From Sycobia sp. Sy_11 (Eukaryota > Arthropoda > Insecta > Hymenoptera > Epichrysomallidae): a DNA stretch of 64,000 nt. Below the pieces are notes generated by a model. The model was not told the DNA's origin. It ran no database searches and saw only the letters and a list, made by a program, of their open reading frames with translations. Positions 11,283 through 23,255 of this stretch are shown one piece after another; position 1 is the stretch's first letter; every line of letters starts with the position of its first letter. A program made the translations under genes and the position numbers. The stretch covers positions 186,001-250,000 of the forward strand of contig JACCIC010000027.1 in NCBI GenBank assembly GCA_018907035.1. The letters run 5' to 3'.

Positions 11283-11921
11283 TAAGTACATTTATTCATG
11301 TCATTTAATTAATTTAATTAAATACAACGGGTACATTCGTTTTCGTACACCCGTTGTATATATTGGAATTCGCGCGTTCGCAATATTCGTTGTGGCTCAC
11401 GCTGTGCGGTGAGCGCGTATATTATTGTGTGTGTGGCGCGTATTAGAGGGGATAGCGGCCGCCGGTCTAATACATTGAACGCGCTCTCTCTTGCCGCGCG
11501 CAGTATATCGTCTCTACGGTATACTCTGTTCTTAAGCTTAGTAGTAGAGAAAGAGAGAGAGAGAGACTAGATATTGCGTTCTCTCTCTACTTGTTCGGCT
11601 TTCGGCAGTTGCGACGACTACCTTCTTCAGTAGTGGTCGCGACCTTTGCCCGGTTTTCGGTATATTTACCTCGTGATATTTAATATAATACATTTAGTTT
11701 TAATTTTATTTTACACTTGTAGCTTAGATATAAAATATTTAATGTATTATTAACGTGTTATACATCTAATTTCGTAGATGTATATAGAGTTCATCCACGA
11801 AAATAGATGTAATAGTAGTTTGAAATAACTTTTATTGCTTTTGCGTGTGCGCGGTATATTTGTATAAGGAATTTTCTGTTTTATTCGAACGAATTTGCGC
11901 GGCCAGGTTTTGGCCGTCGCA
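10311..11921 (-). repeat. 5' LTR of gypsy-type copy 1
   Basis: 1611 bp, TG...CA. It is longer than its partner partly through a third copy of the 24-bp motif (10721-10747, 10795-10822 and 10864-10889) and a (TA)n tract at 11247-11280. It contains the conserved hairpin at 11611-11640 with one mismatched pair. The internal sequence 'tatacatctaatttcgtagatgtatata' near 11759-11786 is an extra palindromic stretch. The ORFs called here are LTR sequence. Confidence 0.93.
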
Positions 11922-12063
11922 AAGATAATGTGAATTAAATGTGAAAGTCTAGTAATTCAGATAAAATTTATCATTCCTTATTAAATTGATTGATTTTGAA
12001 CATTTAATTTACTAAATTTGGTAGTGGGGATAAGGTATAAATAGATTAGAATATAAGATTTAT

Positions 12064-12360
12064 CCACCTTACTCGCCAGCCCTAGTACAATGTGACTTTT
12101 ATGATAATAATAAGGTGAAATCTGCATTGAAAGGAACGAGATTTGAATCCGTAGAAGCTGTTCAAGAAAAAGCGGTAAGAGTCCTGAAAGAATTGATAGA
12201 GGATGACTTTCAGTATTGTTTCCAACAATGGAAAATTCGCATGGAGCGTTGCAGGGATAGAGAAGGGGTGTATATTGAAGGTGATAATAAGTAATTATGT
12301 ATAAAATAAAAATAAAATTGCTTACAATATCCGTCCCGTTTTTAATAGATATACCTCGTA
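12064..12360 (+). pseudogene. 3' end of a mariner-like transposase gene with right inverted end
   Basis: The frame 12064-12294 reads PPYSPALVQCDF, then SALKGTRFESVEAVQEKA, then CFQQWKIRMERCRDREG and IEGDNK before TAA. This is the C-terminus of mariner-type transposases, where PYSPDLAPCDF is usual. Here the third catalytic Asp is Ala. No upstream part is present. The terminus 'atacctcgta' at 12351-12360 looks like the right inverted repeat. It begins 140 bp outside the gypsy LTR. The minus-strand ORF over 11981-12400 is a shadow. Confidence 0.8.
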
Positions 12361-13421
12361 TGTTTACAATTGACAGCATAGAAAATAACCGGATCCGCAA
12401 CGAATCTAAACTTAATTAAAAAGTTAATGATCGTTTTTATTACAGTTCGATCGAACACGCAAATAAATTAAAGGTACCAGTTAGTTGTTATATAAACAAC
12501 TAGCTACGGGAAATAAAATTTGAAATTAATTGCGTTTGATAAATTTTATGTCTTTTTGTAACGGTCGCGCGTGTATTTACGTTTGCTTGTGTATGTGAGC
12601 ATTGGTTCGAGAGAGAGCGACACGTAAGCAAGCTAACCATAATAAATAGCTTGTGTGCATCGGAACTACTACACATCTTGTTCATGCGCACAAGCAGACC
12701 GAGTCGAAGTATTATGATACATGTATCACTGTATACATTAGTGACATCTACCGGGTGATCACATAATTCACACATTCTATACATAAAAATTTTATATATG
12801 ATATTTAATATTTCTTATATTATTTCTCATAATATAACTTCGTTTCGGTTAAATAATTAATAGTTAGCGGGTGCACATTAGGATGAAATAAATTAAAATC
12901 GTTAGACAATTGTATATTTAAATATAATTCTATTGAAATTAATAAATAATTATTAATTGATATTGCAAATATTTTTTATTTCATTAATAATAATCGTTTC
13001 CACACTGATTTCTTTATTCCCAACGAAAAAAAATACATAATTGAATTATTAATATTTAAAGTGATTATTGGACTGTGCCACCTCCGGCGTATCGATGGTT
13101 TACAAAGATAATTTTATTTTATAACTAATTTATAAATAAAATATTGCATTAAATTAAATTGAGATTTTTGTAAAAGAAATTGTCAAGGATAAAACTGAGG
13201 GCCGAGTAGTAAAAATAATTTCTTACTAAGAGAATTAATAGAAGACGAAGGAATATAGATGTATAAATAATAAATAAGATTTATATTAATTTTTCAATTA
13301 TTTATAAATTGTAACAAATTTATGAATTTCTTCCGGCGAATGTAAGTTAGACCTTGACGACGGTAAGTAATTTAAATTATCAAAATCTATATCCATAGTA
13401 ACAGGACTAGGTATATTAGAT
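12361..13421. other. AT-rich, no gene seen
   Basis: No supported coding region. The 94-codon minus frame at 12500-12784 has no recognisable motif. Codon content and low-complexity surroundings argue against a gene. Confidence 0.5.
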
Positions 13422-13471
13422 ATCACTCGCACAATATGTATATACAACATGGTTGGTGCTTCTTTCTAACA
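13422..13471 (-). repeat. Truncated 3' LTR of the copia element
   Basis: On the minus strand this begins TGTTAGAAAGAAGCACC and follows the LTR for about 50 bp through GTGCGAGTG. It then diverges completely. It sets the 3' boundary of the element. Confidence 0.85.
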
Positions 13472-13669
13472 CTCCCTCTCACCACCATGCCGTTCGCTCA
13501 GGCTAGATTCTCTCAGTGTCGCACAGCAAGCTCTTACGTGCTCGCCGGTGTAACAGCGGGCTCTTTCGTATTGATTTCTCAGATGTTAACGAGAGCCAGC
13601 TTGACATCGCTTTGCAGACAGGCCTCAGTCCCAGTTTTCTGGTTCCGAACCTGCAAATAGAGAAATCTG

Positions 13670-16600
13670 TTAATCTCCCAGCATTATTCTAGAGCTCAGC
13701 TTATCATGCAACTGAGCGCACCACGCTTTGGTGAATATATCTGCTAGTTGAATTTTCGAGCAGATCCATTCTATCTGTATGTAGTTTCTTTTAACGCACT
13801 CTTTAATAAAGTGCTCTTTTCTCTCTATCATGTGTCTTAGTCTATTGCTGCCATCGGTTTCCGCGCACGATTTGGCAGCCAAGTTATCGCAGTACAATAC
13901 AACAGGCATTAAGCTTTTAGACAACACGAACTTAATCGAGTCGTCTAGGGCGAGAATTTCCTGACATGCATCGCTCATGGCTACGTACTCCGATTGGCAC
14001 GTGGACAGAGCTACACTTCGCTGTCTTTTTGTTTTCCACACTATTGCATCGCCGAATAGTCGCACTACGAGACCGCTTGTAGTAAGGGCGTTCTTACAGT
14101 CTGATAGGCTGGCGTCCGAGAAGGCCGTCATTCTATCAGACAAGCCTTTGTACACAAGACCTTTGTCGATTGTCCCTGACAGATATTTGCATACACGGGA
14201 AGCCATCTTCCAGTCTTCCTGTGTAGGACTTATCTGGTGTCTACTTAGAATATTCACGGGGTACGTTATATCTGGTCTTGTAGAATTGGCCAGATATAGT
14301 AACGATCCTACTAGTTCACGAAACATTCTATCGGGAGACGCTTCTACTGCGCAATCTTCATTTTCTCTGCTTTTGCGCTCCCGGTCGCTCGCGTACGCTA
14401 TCGGGAGTGGAGTATCCACTGGGTGCGTTCTTTCGAATCCGAATTTAATCAACAGACTACTCACGAATTTTCCCTGAGATAATTTAAGTGTTTTCTTCGC
14501 CCAATCGCGATTCGCTATCGGATTATGTTCAGTTTGAGAGTCGCTATTCTCCTCTCCCTCTGAATCTTGTGATTCTACCTGATTTTTCGCAAACGATAGT
14601 TTGTTCTTTTCTTTATCGAATATGCTTCCGTAGACAATATGTTCAAGTGATTTGAGATGCCTAGTTTCGTACATTTTTCTTTCTTCTGGTACAAGTAGTT
14701 TATAACCGGTATAACCTACGATTACACCTCGAATCCCTTGTAAGCCAAACTTGTGGTCTGAGTTTCGCGGTTTCTTGAAGAAGCCTACACTGCCGAATCT
14801 TCTAAGCTGTTCTAGATCTAAGCTAAAGCTGTTACGCAATTTGAACAGTGGTATGTTCATGTCTGACGCTTTTTGCGGACTCCTATTGTAAGTGTAAACT
14901 GCTGCATCTACCGCGAGATCCCAATTGCTCAGAGGCAGACCTGAGTCGTACATCATCGCACGTACTTTCATTTCAAGCGTCCTATTGAACCTTTCTGCAA
15001 CGCCGTTGTGTTCCGGAGTATCTGGACACGCGAGTTGCAATTCTGCACCTAATTCTGCTAGCCTAGTTATTGTTTCTCTGCTGGTGAATTCTGTACCTTG
15101 GTCGGTACGCAGATAACAGAATTTTTCATCCGACCCTATTGCATTTCTTAATTTTCGCACGCACGAGTCTATGCAGTTGCCTGCTTCGGTCTTGCTTCTA
15201 ACTGGATACGCGCATGCTACCCTCGAATAGTCATCTATCAAAACGATTATAAATTTATATCCTCCTGGATGTGACGCTGGTTTAATGGGCCCCATAGTAT
15301 CGCCATGTAATATTTGCAACGGTCTATCTGCTCGCGTTCGCGTTTTATTAAACGGTAGCTTTACTATTTTAGTTAAATGACATACTTCACAATTATCTAT
15401 TTCTGAGGTATCTGTTAAATCCTTTTCGTTAATTAAGTTTTTATTTATTTTCGCGAACTGTTTAAGATACACGATTGATGCATGACCCAAGCGCGTATGC
15501 CATAGCATGGCTGCAGATAACTTTTTAGAATTTACTACATTACGATTCCTATAAGCAACTTCCGGTTCTTCCGAACCATTAACCTCACCTTCTCCCTCTT
15601 TCGGAATAACCCTGACTAGTTGGTTATCTGGAGTCGTGTCCGATGTTGCGGGTGTATCGGATGTATTTATGTTCGCTAAACTCGTTTTGCTACGTGTATT
15701 CATGGATACAGTTGAGTTTTCTGCTGCTAAGCCGCTGCCTGTTTTTAATCTCGGAATTTCCAACGAAATGGTCCAAAAGGGAGATTTATAATTTCCGGTA
15801 AGTAATTTCTCCTTCGTTTTCCTATCTATTACGTCTATGCGTTCGTTGTTAAGATAAATTTCCATACCGTTTTCTACGAATTTTCTAAGTGATAAAAGAT
15901 TTCTCGCGACTTCGTTCGAATATAATGTTTCAGGGAGTTTAATAATTTTACCAATTATTGCTCGCGTTTCAAGCGTCCCTTAGGTGTCGATATCTAGAAA
16001 TTTATTTTTATTCGCGCAACGCATTTGGCAGTTGATCGGCTTAACATTTGTTAAGATCAACTTAGACCCAGCTATGTGCTCGGTAGCACCAGAGTCGGCT
16101 ATAAAATCGCACAAAAGCAAATCATTATATTTTGTATGTTTGGTTGACTTACCCTTTGCTCCGCGATTTTCGTCGCTACCGACCTCTTTTTCCACGTTAT
16201 AGGCCGTGCGTCCCCTTTTCTTGGTACTGAAGGGGTTCTCCTTTTCCCCATCATTTCGACGATGTTCATACGGCCGTTTGGCCGTCTTGGCCTGTTTGCT
16301 GCGGCAATCTCGGGCGATGTGGTTGCCCCGTTCATTGCAGTTATAGCATTGTATGAGCATAAGAGTTGGACAATCTCTCAACCTATGCCCATGCTTTCCG
16401 CACGCTCTACATTTGAGAGCACGGTCATCCCTGCGACCCGTGCTGTCTCCGCTCCTGCGAGTATTGTTATAAGGATTGCGGAAGTGTTTCTTGTGTCCGC
16501 TTTCGGCAATTAATTGATCGCCCCTCCGCTCAGCTGTTGGCTTCGTAGCTTCCTTCTGTAAAATAAAATGTTTTAGTGCCTCGTATGTCATTTCTTTACC

Positions 16601-18244
16601 TGTTGACTCGAGGCTTATAACCTCTGCAAGAATCACTTCAGGTACTGCGTCTGTGATTGCTTGCACAAACATATCTCTCTTTTCTTTGTCAGACAATTTG
16701 TCTGCATTAGGCACACTCTCATAAATTCGGACTCTGTCCTCAAATTTATCCCAAAATTCTACAGCATGTACCTTAGCAGGATTGTACTTTATCGTGTATA
16801 ATGCTCTCCGAGCCTATATACGCGTCGTTTTAGTTTCAAGTCTTTTATGTTCTTTTAATCTCTCAAGTATCTCCCTAGGAGATTTCAGATTCTCAATCTT
16901 TTGATAATATGTAATATCGATATGATTGATGATTATGTCTCGGTCTCTGAACATGTCGTCACGAGCTTTCTCATCAACGACATCGTTCTCCCCTATCTTC
17001 AGAACGTGATCCAACCTTTTTACACGTAATTCAGAGTTAAGATAATCCTCAAAAATATCGAAACGCATATCATTTGTCAGTTTATATTTTCTAAATGAAT
17101 TATTTTCCTTATTTGAACAATTAGAAATTTGATTGAAAACTCTTTCAAGTAAGTGACCATCTGAATCGTTAATTACAGAGTTAGATATTTTATCAGTTAA
17201 TCTGTCAGTCACTTCACTGCATTTATTGCCTTCAGAACCGATGCGATCGTCAGCCGCGCTCGCACTGAAGTTATCAGGCAGAACGTTTGCTGGAAGATTG
17301 CTCGACTCTGTTCTCGAGCAATGCAGGTTATCGTGAGATTTATTTACATTTACCACAGAATCAGATGTATCAATATTATTATTATTATCAGAATCTGATA
17401 GCCTTACATTATGTCTCGAGTCTCCCTCTGACGCTGCGCCTGGGTTGTACTCGTAGTCACGGTGGTCCAGTGACGGCTGCACTTCTTTCCCCTTGGATGG
17501 CGGTATGGATCCAGTGTCCATATGATTGACGAGTACCATTATCATTTCATCCGTCACATCTTCATATGGATTGAAGTCCTTGTCATTGACGGATCTGGGC
17601 AGCTTCCCTCGGGCTGGCTAATCCTCTTCTTGTCGGGACCCTCGAGAGCTGTCGAGAATCTCGATGCCAGGCTCCAATGGCGGGATGTTTGCTGTCGGCT
17701 CCTGCCAACTCGATGATGGTAGGGCAGGACGACCGGATGACACTTCCAGGATCGCTGGAACCAGCTTCTCCGCCAGCGTCATGACAGCTGTTTCAATTCT
17801 GTCGGATGTCAGCCATCTCGCCAGGTTACTAAGGTGACGTTCCTGCAACATGGAGTTGTGCTCCACCATGCCTTTCATGGTCTCCTCCCATTTATCCATT
17901 CGCTCGGAGGTCTGCTTCGCGACAGATTGTATATCGCGAAGCACTCCCTCGAGCTTGTTATCATTTTCGGACTCTTTCCTCGGAGCGATGGTCTGCTCCG
18001 GAAAGAATTCAATCAGCACGTTGCCAGCAGGCCAAGCTCGGTCTAGGTCCTCGAGCTCCTCCGGCCGCAACAAGTGCCCGATTCGCACCACCTTGGTGTC
18101 CGAAAACACAATAGCAGCGCTCAATGTTCGCTCTTGGGAGCGATAGAGGTACACCCTCTGCCCATGAAAATATCTCTCGTGGCCGTGCCTCCTCCATACC
18201 TTCGCAATTGCCTTCCATACCTTCCTGCCCAAGGTATCACTCAC
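13670..18244 (-). pseudogene. Copia gag-pol polyprotein with three in-frame stops and an RT deletion
   Basis: One frame of 1525 codons from ATG at 18244, interrupted only by TAG (17620-17618), TAG (16816-16814) and TAA (15982-15980), with no frameshift. Order: an unusual N-terminal region (MSDTLGRKVWKAIAKV, a likely coiled coil around KLEGVLRDIQSVAKQ), an Asn/Asp/Ser-rich linker, a copia-type gag domain (EFWDKFEDRVRIYESV), two CCHC knuckles (CRACGKHGHRLRDC, CYNCNERGNHIARDC), and protease (ADSGATEHI). Integrase comes next: HHCC with HTRLGHAS and CEVC, then GDTMGP, DQGTEF and PEHNGVAERFNR. After an acidic linker (SQDSEGEENSD) the frame passes from NPIANRDW straight to KKTLKLSQGKFV, so the RT palm with its YVDD box is absent. 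RNase H follows (AFSDASLSDC, SEYVAMSDA, ADIFTKAW). The N-terminal extension is far longer than in the copia gags I know. Confidence 0.9.
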
Positions 18245-18720
18245 TGCGGCATCGTTACCTATAGGATTTTTATCAAACGTAAATACTAGCTAGATTTTAC
18301 GCTTTGTGGCGTGACTAAACCACCTTAAGCAGAGATCTCATTTCTCACTACACGCGTTTAGTTCCCGTAAGTACGATATCGATTTTTCTTCTTGGAAAAG
18401 AACAGTGTTTTTCACTAAGTCCTCGAAACCCTTAAGTATGTATTAAGAGCCCCGGAGAGCGACATCTCGCTCTATAAAGTCACATTCACGTCGAGAGAAT
18501 ACAGAAATGTATGCACCCCTCTATCAAGGCGGTATGGATCGGCAGGCAGGCCCTTCAGACTAGTGCGCAACACAGCAACAACTGCGCTTGACAATCCAGC
18601 CAAATCGTATACTGTCCAGCATATGCAGGGGGATTGCGGTCGCAGCACTGCTGCCCCGTACAAGTACGGTGCACTACTCACTCCCTCTTACTCGTGGTTA
18701 TTTGAAATTATAACCAGCGG

Positions 18721-18767
<47 letters not shown>

Positions 18768-20540
18768 GCAAGAGGCTCACACGCGCGTGTATATATCGCG
18801 CCTACATTTTATCTCTACCTATCCCGGATAAGGCATCGGTCCGCTTTGGTATAAGGGTACGGTCCTGGCAGGAACTCGGGGCCCCCTCGCGTGAGGGCAC
18901 GGGCCTGGGCGATACTTAGGGCCCCCCTAGCTATAGCGTCGGTATAGACTCTCTATACTGCGTGATAGTCTCACACGTATATTGAACGCATACACTGTAT
19001 ATACACATATACCCGTACAGTATGTATGCACGACAATATAGCAGATACACACGTATATTGAACGCATACTCTGTATCTATATATACCCGTGCAGTATGTA
19101 TGCACGACCATATAGCAGATACACACGTATTATACCTCACACCTATATTAAGCGCGTAGCCTACCTCTATATATATACCCGTACAGTATATATGTACGAA
19201 CATATAGTGGACGCGCACGTATATTCCCTCACACGTATACCTATATATACATATATCGTATATGTATACCCGTATAGACAGTATATACGGATATAGATCT
19301 CATAAGAATTACATTGCGGCGATTTTTCTTATGAACATGCGTGTAAACTGCACGGCGGTTACGGAAAACGCGTCCCCAGCCTCGTAGGAGGCCTCCTTGT
19401 ACGTTTTGACGCTCGGACTCCGTGCGGACTAGGCCGCGCGCCCGGGAGAGAGCCCGCCGCTGCCGCGCTAGGCCCTCCACGCGCCGCGCGTCCGCTGTAC
19501 CGCGCGCGCCCGGGGGTCGGCCGTGCCCCCCTCTCACTACGCCGCACCGCGCACACGTGCACTCCGGTGCACACGCACTTTCTCTTTTCGGTTCAATTCT
19601 AGCTCTCAACTTCTAAAACTAAATTCGACGAATTCGAAAAATTTATCGTGAAATATTATTGCAAAGAATTCTTTATATTCAATTCGCGGTAAATTGTTAA
19701 AATTTTCCCGCGCGATTTTTGCATGCACACATCTCTACGTAAGCCGCTTTAGTTTTAATAATTAATAATTATCAAAATCAAATTAACATTATCTAAAACA
19801 ATTTTTAATAATAAATAGTTATTATTTGTTTAAATTATTAAATAAACAAATTGCAAATTTTAACACTTTTCAAAATTTATCTCTCTCAAATTTAAATTCT
19901 ATTATATTACAAATTTGTACAATGCACATGATTTTCTCTAAATTTCAATAATTAATTAATTTAATTATCCAATGAAAAAGTATTAATTAACTTTAGCTTA
20001 AATAACTTTTCAAATTATAGAACCTCAAAATCACTATTTTAGATTTTGAATTCGAATCATAGTGGTTATTACACTATAATTCACGTATTCCAATCTGAAT
20101 TCTCATTTTGAATATTGCAATATTCTACGCACTTTAGTGATTAATTTAATTATAAATAAATTAAATTTTACTCAGCCTTATACTTTTGATTTCGAACAAA
20201 AACCAAAATGCAACTTACGCTTTACAGCGTTTACGCTCGTGGTTGAATTTTTATTGAATTCCATTTCAATAAAATAATCAAAAGTTTCTCTTTGAAGGTT
20301 TTCAAAATTCAGTAAAATAAATCTCCTGGTAGATTTATTTCTCTTCCGTCAAATACTGGAGAATGGCTTTCTTTGGTATTACAACGGGGAGCAACACGTG
20401 CTCACCCTATTGCTATTACACAAAGAACTTTCCACAAACACTCGCTTTCAAAACTGTTTTTCACTTTTCACTTTTCGCGAATTTATAAAACTAAAAATAA
20501 AGCTCGCGAAAAAGACACTGAAAAGCTCAGTGGAAGACTG
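18245..20540 (-). other. Leader region of the copia element
   Basis: About 2.3 kb between the primer site and the polyprotein ATG, with no supported gene. Read on the minus strand it passes an AT-rich part (20540-19620), a GC-rich block (19600-19380), a minisatellite (18970-19290), a (TA)n tract (18722-18764) and a moderately GC-rich part with a short hairpin, GAGCGAGATGTCGCTC, near 18460-18475. An insertion within the leader cannot be excluded. Confidence 0.5.
18970..19290. repeat. Imperfect tandem repeat, unit about 76 bp
   Basis: 'acgtatattgaacgcatac' starts at 18975 and again at 19051. Each is followed by 'tatacccgt.cagtatgtatg' and 'atatagcagatacac'. Diverged units follow near 19141 and 19218. 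The ORFs of 66 to 95 codons across it arise from the repeat. Confidence 0.7.
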
Positions 20541-20554
20541 CTGGGCCCATAACC
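20541..20554 (-). other. Copia primer binding site (half tRNA-iMet)
   Basis: Immediately inside the 5' LTR, the minus strand reads GGTTATGGGCCCAG. It is complementary to the anticodon arm (CUGGGCCCAUAACC) of initiator tRNA-Met. Drosophila copia is known to prime from the cleaved half of this tRNA. Confidence 0.88.
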
Positions 20555-20798
20555 TGTTGGAACAACTGATGTTAATATATTTAGCAGAGTGGAAATGATA
20601 AATAGACAAAGTATTCAACTTCGCACGTAAAAGCTTTATTAACCAGCGACCGAACTATACGAGCAACAGCAACCGACTAACGGTCCTTCTCACTAAAAGG
20701 GCGCTCGCGCAGCGCCGCTCTCTCTTACAGCATCTGTACTTCTCGTACAGATGTCACTCGCACTATATGTATATACAGCATGGTTGGTGCTTCTTTCT

Positions 20799-20802
<4 letters not shown>
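20555..20802 (-). repeat. 5' LTR of the copia element
   Basis: 248 bp, TGTTAG...CAACA on the minus strand, the same length as the solo LTR at 670-917. It is bordered outside by a (TA)n tract (20803-20850). Confidence 0.93.
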
Positions 20803-20853
<51 letters not shown>

Positions 20854-20959
20854 AGTTTTTACTATTTTTTTATTACTTTTAATATTTAAATCTTTGTGCT
20901 TCGTTTAATAAAATTAAATAAATATTTATTAGATTTTACAACTGGCAGGGAATAATCAA

Positions 20960-23253
20960 ATATATCTAAACCACCATTTGAGAAAACTAGTTCATTCTTT
21001 TGAGTAAATGGTTTTTTAAAAAATTGAATATATTTCTTGTATATATATACTCAAAAAAATAATTTCTAATATCAAGCTTATTTTTTCTCAACAGCAGAAC
21101 ACAAATATTGGGAATTAAATTAATATTTTTTTATTTTGAGAAAATATATCCTCAAACCAATAGATTCAAATTTAATATCAGGAAAATAAATTCTTCGATT
21201 AATTAAATATTTCCTAGATTCTTATCAAGATTTTCTAGAAAATGGGTTTGGAAATTGAATAAATATTTTCTTATTTAAAGAAACTATTTTCATGAACCAA
21301 TAACTGAAGATTTTGAATAAAAAAATTTAGTTATTTGATTCAAGCGGACAAAATTGAGTGAATATATACTTGGATTAAGAATTTCAATGCTTCACTCAAG
21401 AAATTGAATTTAAAATGAAGAATTTGATTCCTATCTTGAAAACAATAATTACTTGAAATACGTTTTTATTTTTTAGAAACATAAAAATTCAAGTATGCTA
21501 AATGTTTAAAAGAAGTGCATAGTTTCTTGATTCAAAGCATTATTTTCTTGACTTTAAAAATCAAAAGTTTAAACTAAGCGAATAATTTCTTGAATTCTCA
21601 TAATTATTTTCTTTCACTTAAAAGAACTTCGACCTAACACCTTATTAATTACGCTATCGCAGTACGCTCTGGACAATTATAAAGATCTTATATATCAATT
21701 TTAGATCTCTCATAGTTATATATTATGCAATTAATTTATGGATTCCAATGAATAGTATATGTATTTATATATAATTTATACTTATATTATAACAATTTAT
21801 ATAACGTTTTCATTTTAAAACGTGATTTTCCACATCCAGATAATATTTTCTTAAATCGAATCATAATACATATACGAAATCGATAAATAATTAATTTTTG
21901 TATTTATATCACAGAAAAAAATGGTTCTCATATCAAGTCAATATTTCTGTGTAATTAAAAGATTAAGTTAAAAAAATGTTTAAAATATAACATGTATATT
22001 TAGAAATTAATTATGCTTTACACATTAAAGCAATTATGCTTACACATACTATATACATGATTAGAAGATATTAAAAGAAATTATAAAAGAAATTCCTTAT
22101 TGAAGAACTTATTCGCTTCAATTCAAAATTACAGGAGAACCCAGTTCTCATATTACCCATTTGTGTACTATAGTGTACAACTCAAGATTATTATATTGTA
22201 AAATTTTCAAACCAATGTCTTGATATAAGGAATTGAGTTCTTCAGAGAAGTTAATTAATAAGCAATCAGTTTCTTGTAATCTAAAAATATTAGATATAAT
22301 TAGTAATTATTGATTAAATGATAATTAATAAAATTATCTGCGTCCGAATATTCAATAAATATATTCTTACATTTAGATATAAGTCATATTTTATATTTAT
22401 ATTTGATCTTTAATATTATATTTAAAATTTTCCATTATAAAGTGAAGAGTAGTAAATTTGTTTTTTACAGTAATAAAAGCAAGGTTATCATTTTCTGAAT
22501 TTATGAAACCAATATCTCAATGTAAGAAATTAAGATCTTGAAAGTAGTTATTTATCCAATTAATCGTTGAACTAAAGAAAATACTAGATAAATATTAGTA
22601 AATATTGATTAAAATGTAGTCAATAAATTTTTGTGACTGTATATTAAATAAATATTTTTTAGATTGTGAAATAAGTTGCTTCAAATAAGAAAACCAGCAT
22701 TTAAAAAGTTCCTTCATCAAGAACTTGTTCGCTAGAATTCAAATGATGTAAGAATGATATTTTACTATATGAGCTAAAAAAAAGGAAATTTATTTTTTAG
22801 GGTGATAAATAATCTCTAGATTTAAGAAAATAATTTTTTGCGTGAAATTCGGCAATAAGAAAAACTATGAGGTATTCTAGGTAAGTAATTTCTTACTTTT
22901 TAGCTAATTTCGAGAAATCCATAACTCATTCGGTTTAGTTGAACAGATGTTGTAAAATATCTAGCTTATATCGTTTTAATTCAAGCGAATGAGTTCTTGA
23001 TGAAGGAATTTTTTAGATTCTGGTTTTCCTATTTTAAGCAACTTCTTTCGCAATCTAAGAAAATATTTCTTTTAATTTTAATTTAAGAAATAATTCTTTA
23101 TGCACTACAAGGCACATAAATATTTACTTGATATTGGCAGATATTTTTTCAGTGATATATAGTAATACAACAAATAATTATTTTTGAGCTTCATATACTT
23201 AAGTAAATTACATTTAAGAAAATATTATCTAGATTACCTAGATTTGTTTAATA
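20960..23253. repeat. AT-rich dispersed repeat R, copy 1
   Basis: Non-coding, rich in 'tcttga' and 'aagaa' words. 21085-21850 is matched in reverse by 24848-25610. 21303-22296 is matched in the same orientation by 34366-36690, apart from a mariner insertion there. Within it, 22655-22765 and 22953-23068 form an imperfect inverted repeat ('ccttcatcaagaactt' against 'gagttcttgatgaagg'). Its nature is unknown; a large non-autonomous element is possible. Confidence 0.65.
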
Positions 23254-23255
23254 TA

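Larger units (their letters stand above)
2477..11921 (-). mobile_element. Ty3/gypsy-type LTR retrotransposon, full-length copy 1
   Basis: A 9445-bp element bounded by two long LTRs (2477-3971 and 10311-11921) with TG...CA ends. A 4-bp target duplication AAGA lies at 2473-2476 and 11922-11925. Read on the minus strand it has the 5' LTR, a tRNA-Lys-type primer site, gag, pol (protease, RT, RNase H, integrase), two extra ORFs, a polypurine tract and the 3' LTR. Every coding region is broken by stops or frameshifts, and the protease Asp is lost, so the copy cannot be autonomous. A second copy on the plus strand begins at 55054. Confidence 0.95.
13422..20802 (-). mobile_element. Copia-type LTR retrotransposon lacking the RT core
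   Basis: The 5' LTR is at 20555-20802, followed by a half-tRNA-iMet primer site (20541-20554). A roughly 2.3-kb leader follows, then one long polyprotein frame (18244-13670), a polypurine tract just above 13472 (GGTGAGAGGGAG on the minus strand), and the first 50 bp of the 3' LTR (13471-13422). The rest of the 3' LTR is missing. The element sits in a (TA)n tract at its 5' side. It lacks RT sequence, so it could only move with help. A solo LTR of the family is at 670-917. Confidence 0.9.

Noticed and set aside
19241..19616. Arg/Gly-rich 122-codon frame
   Set aside because: It comes from a GC-rich block and minisatellite in the copia leader, with overlapping open frames on both strands.
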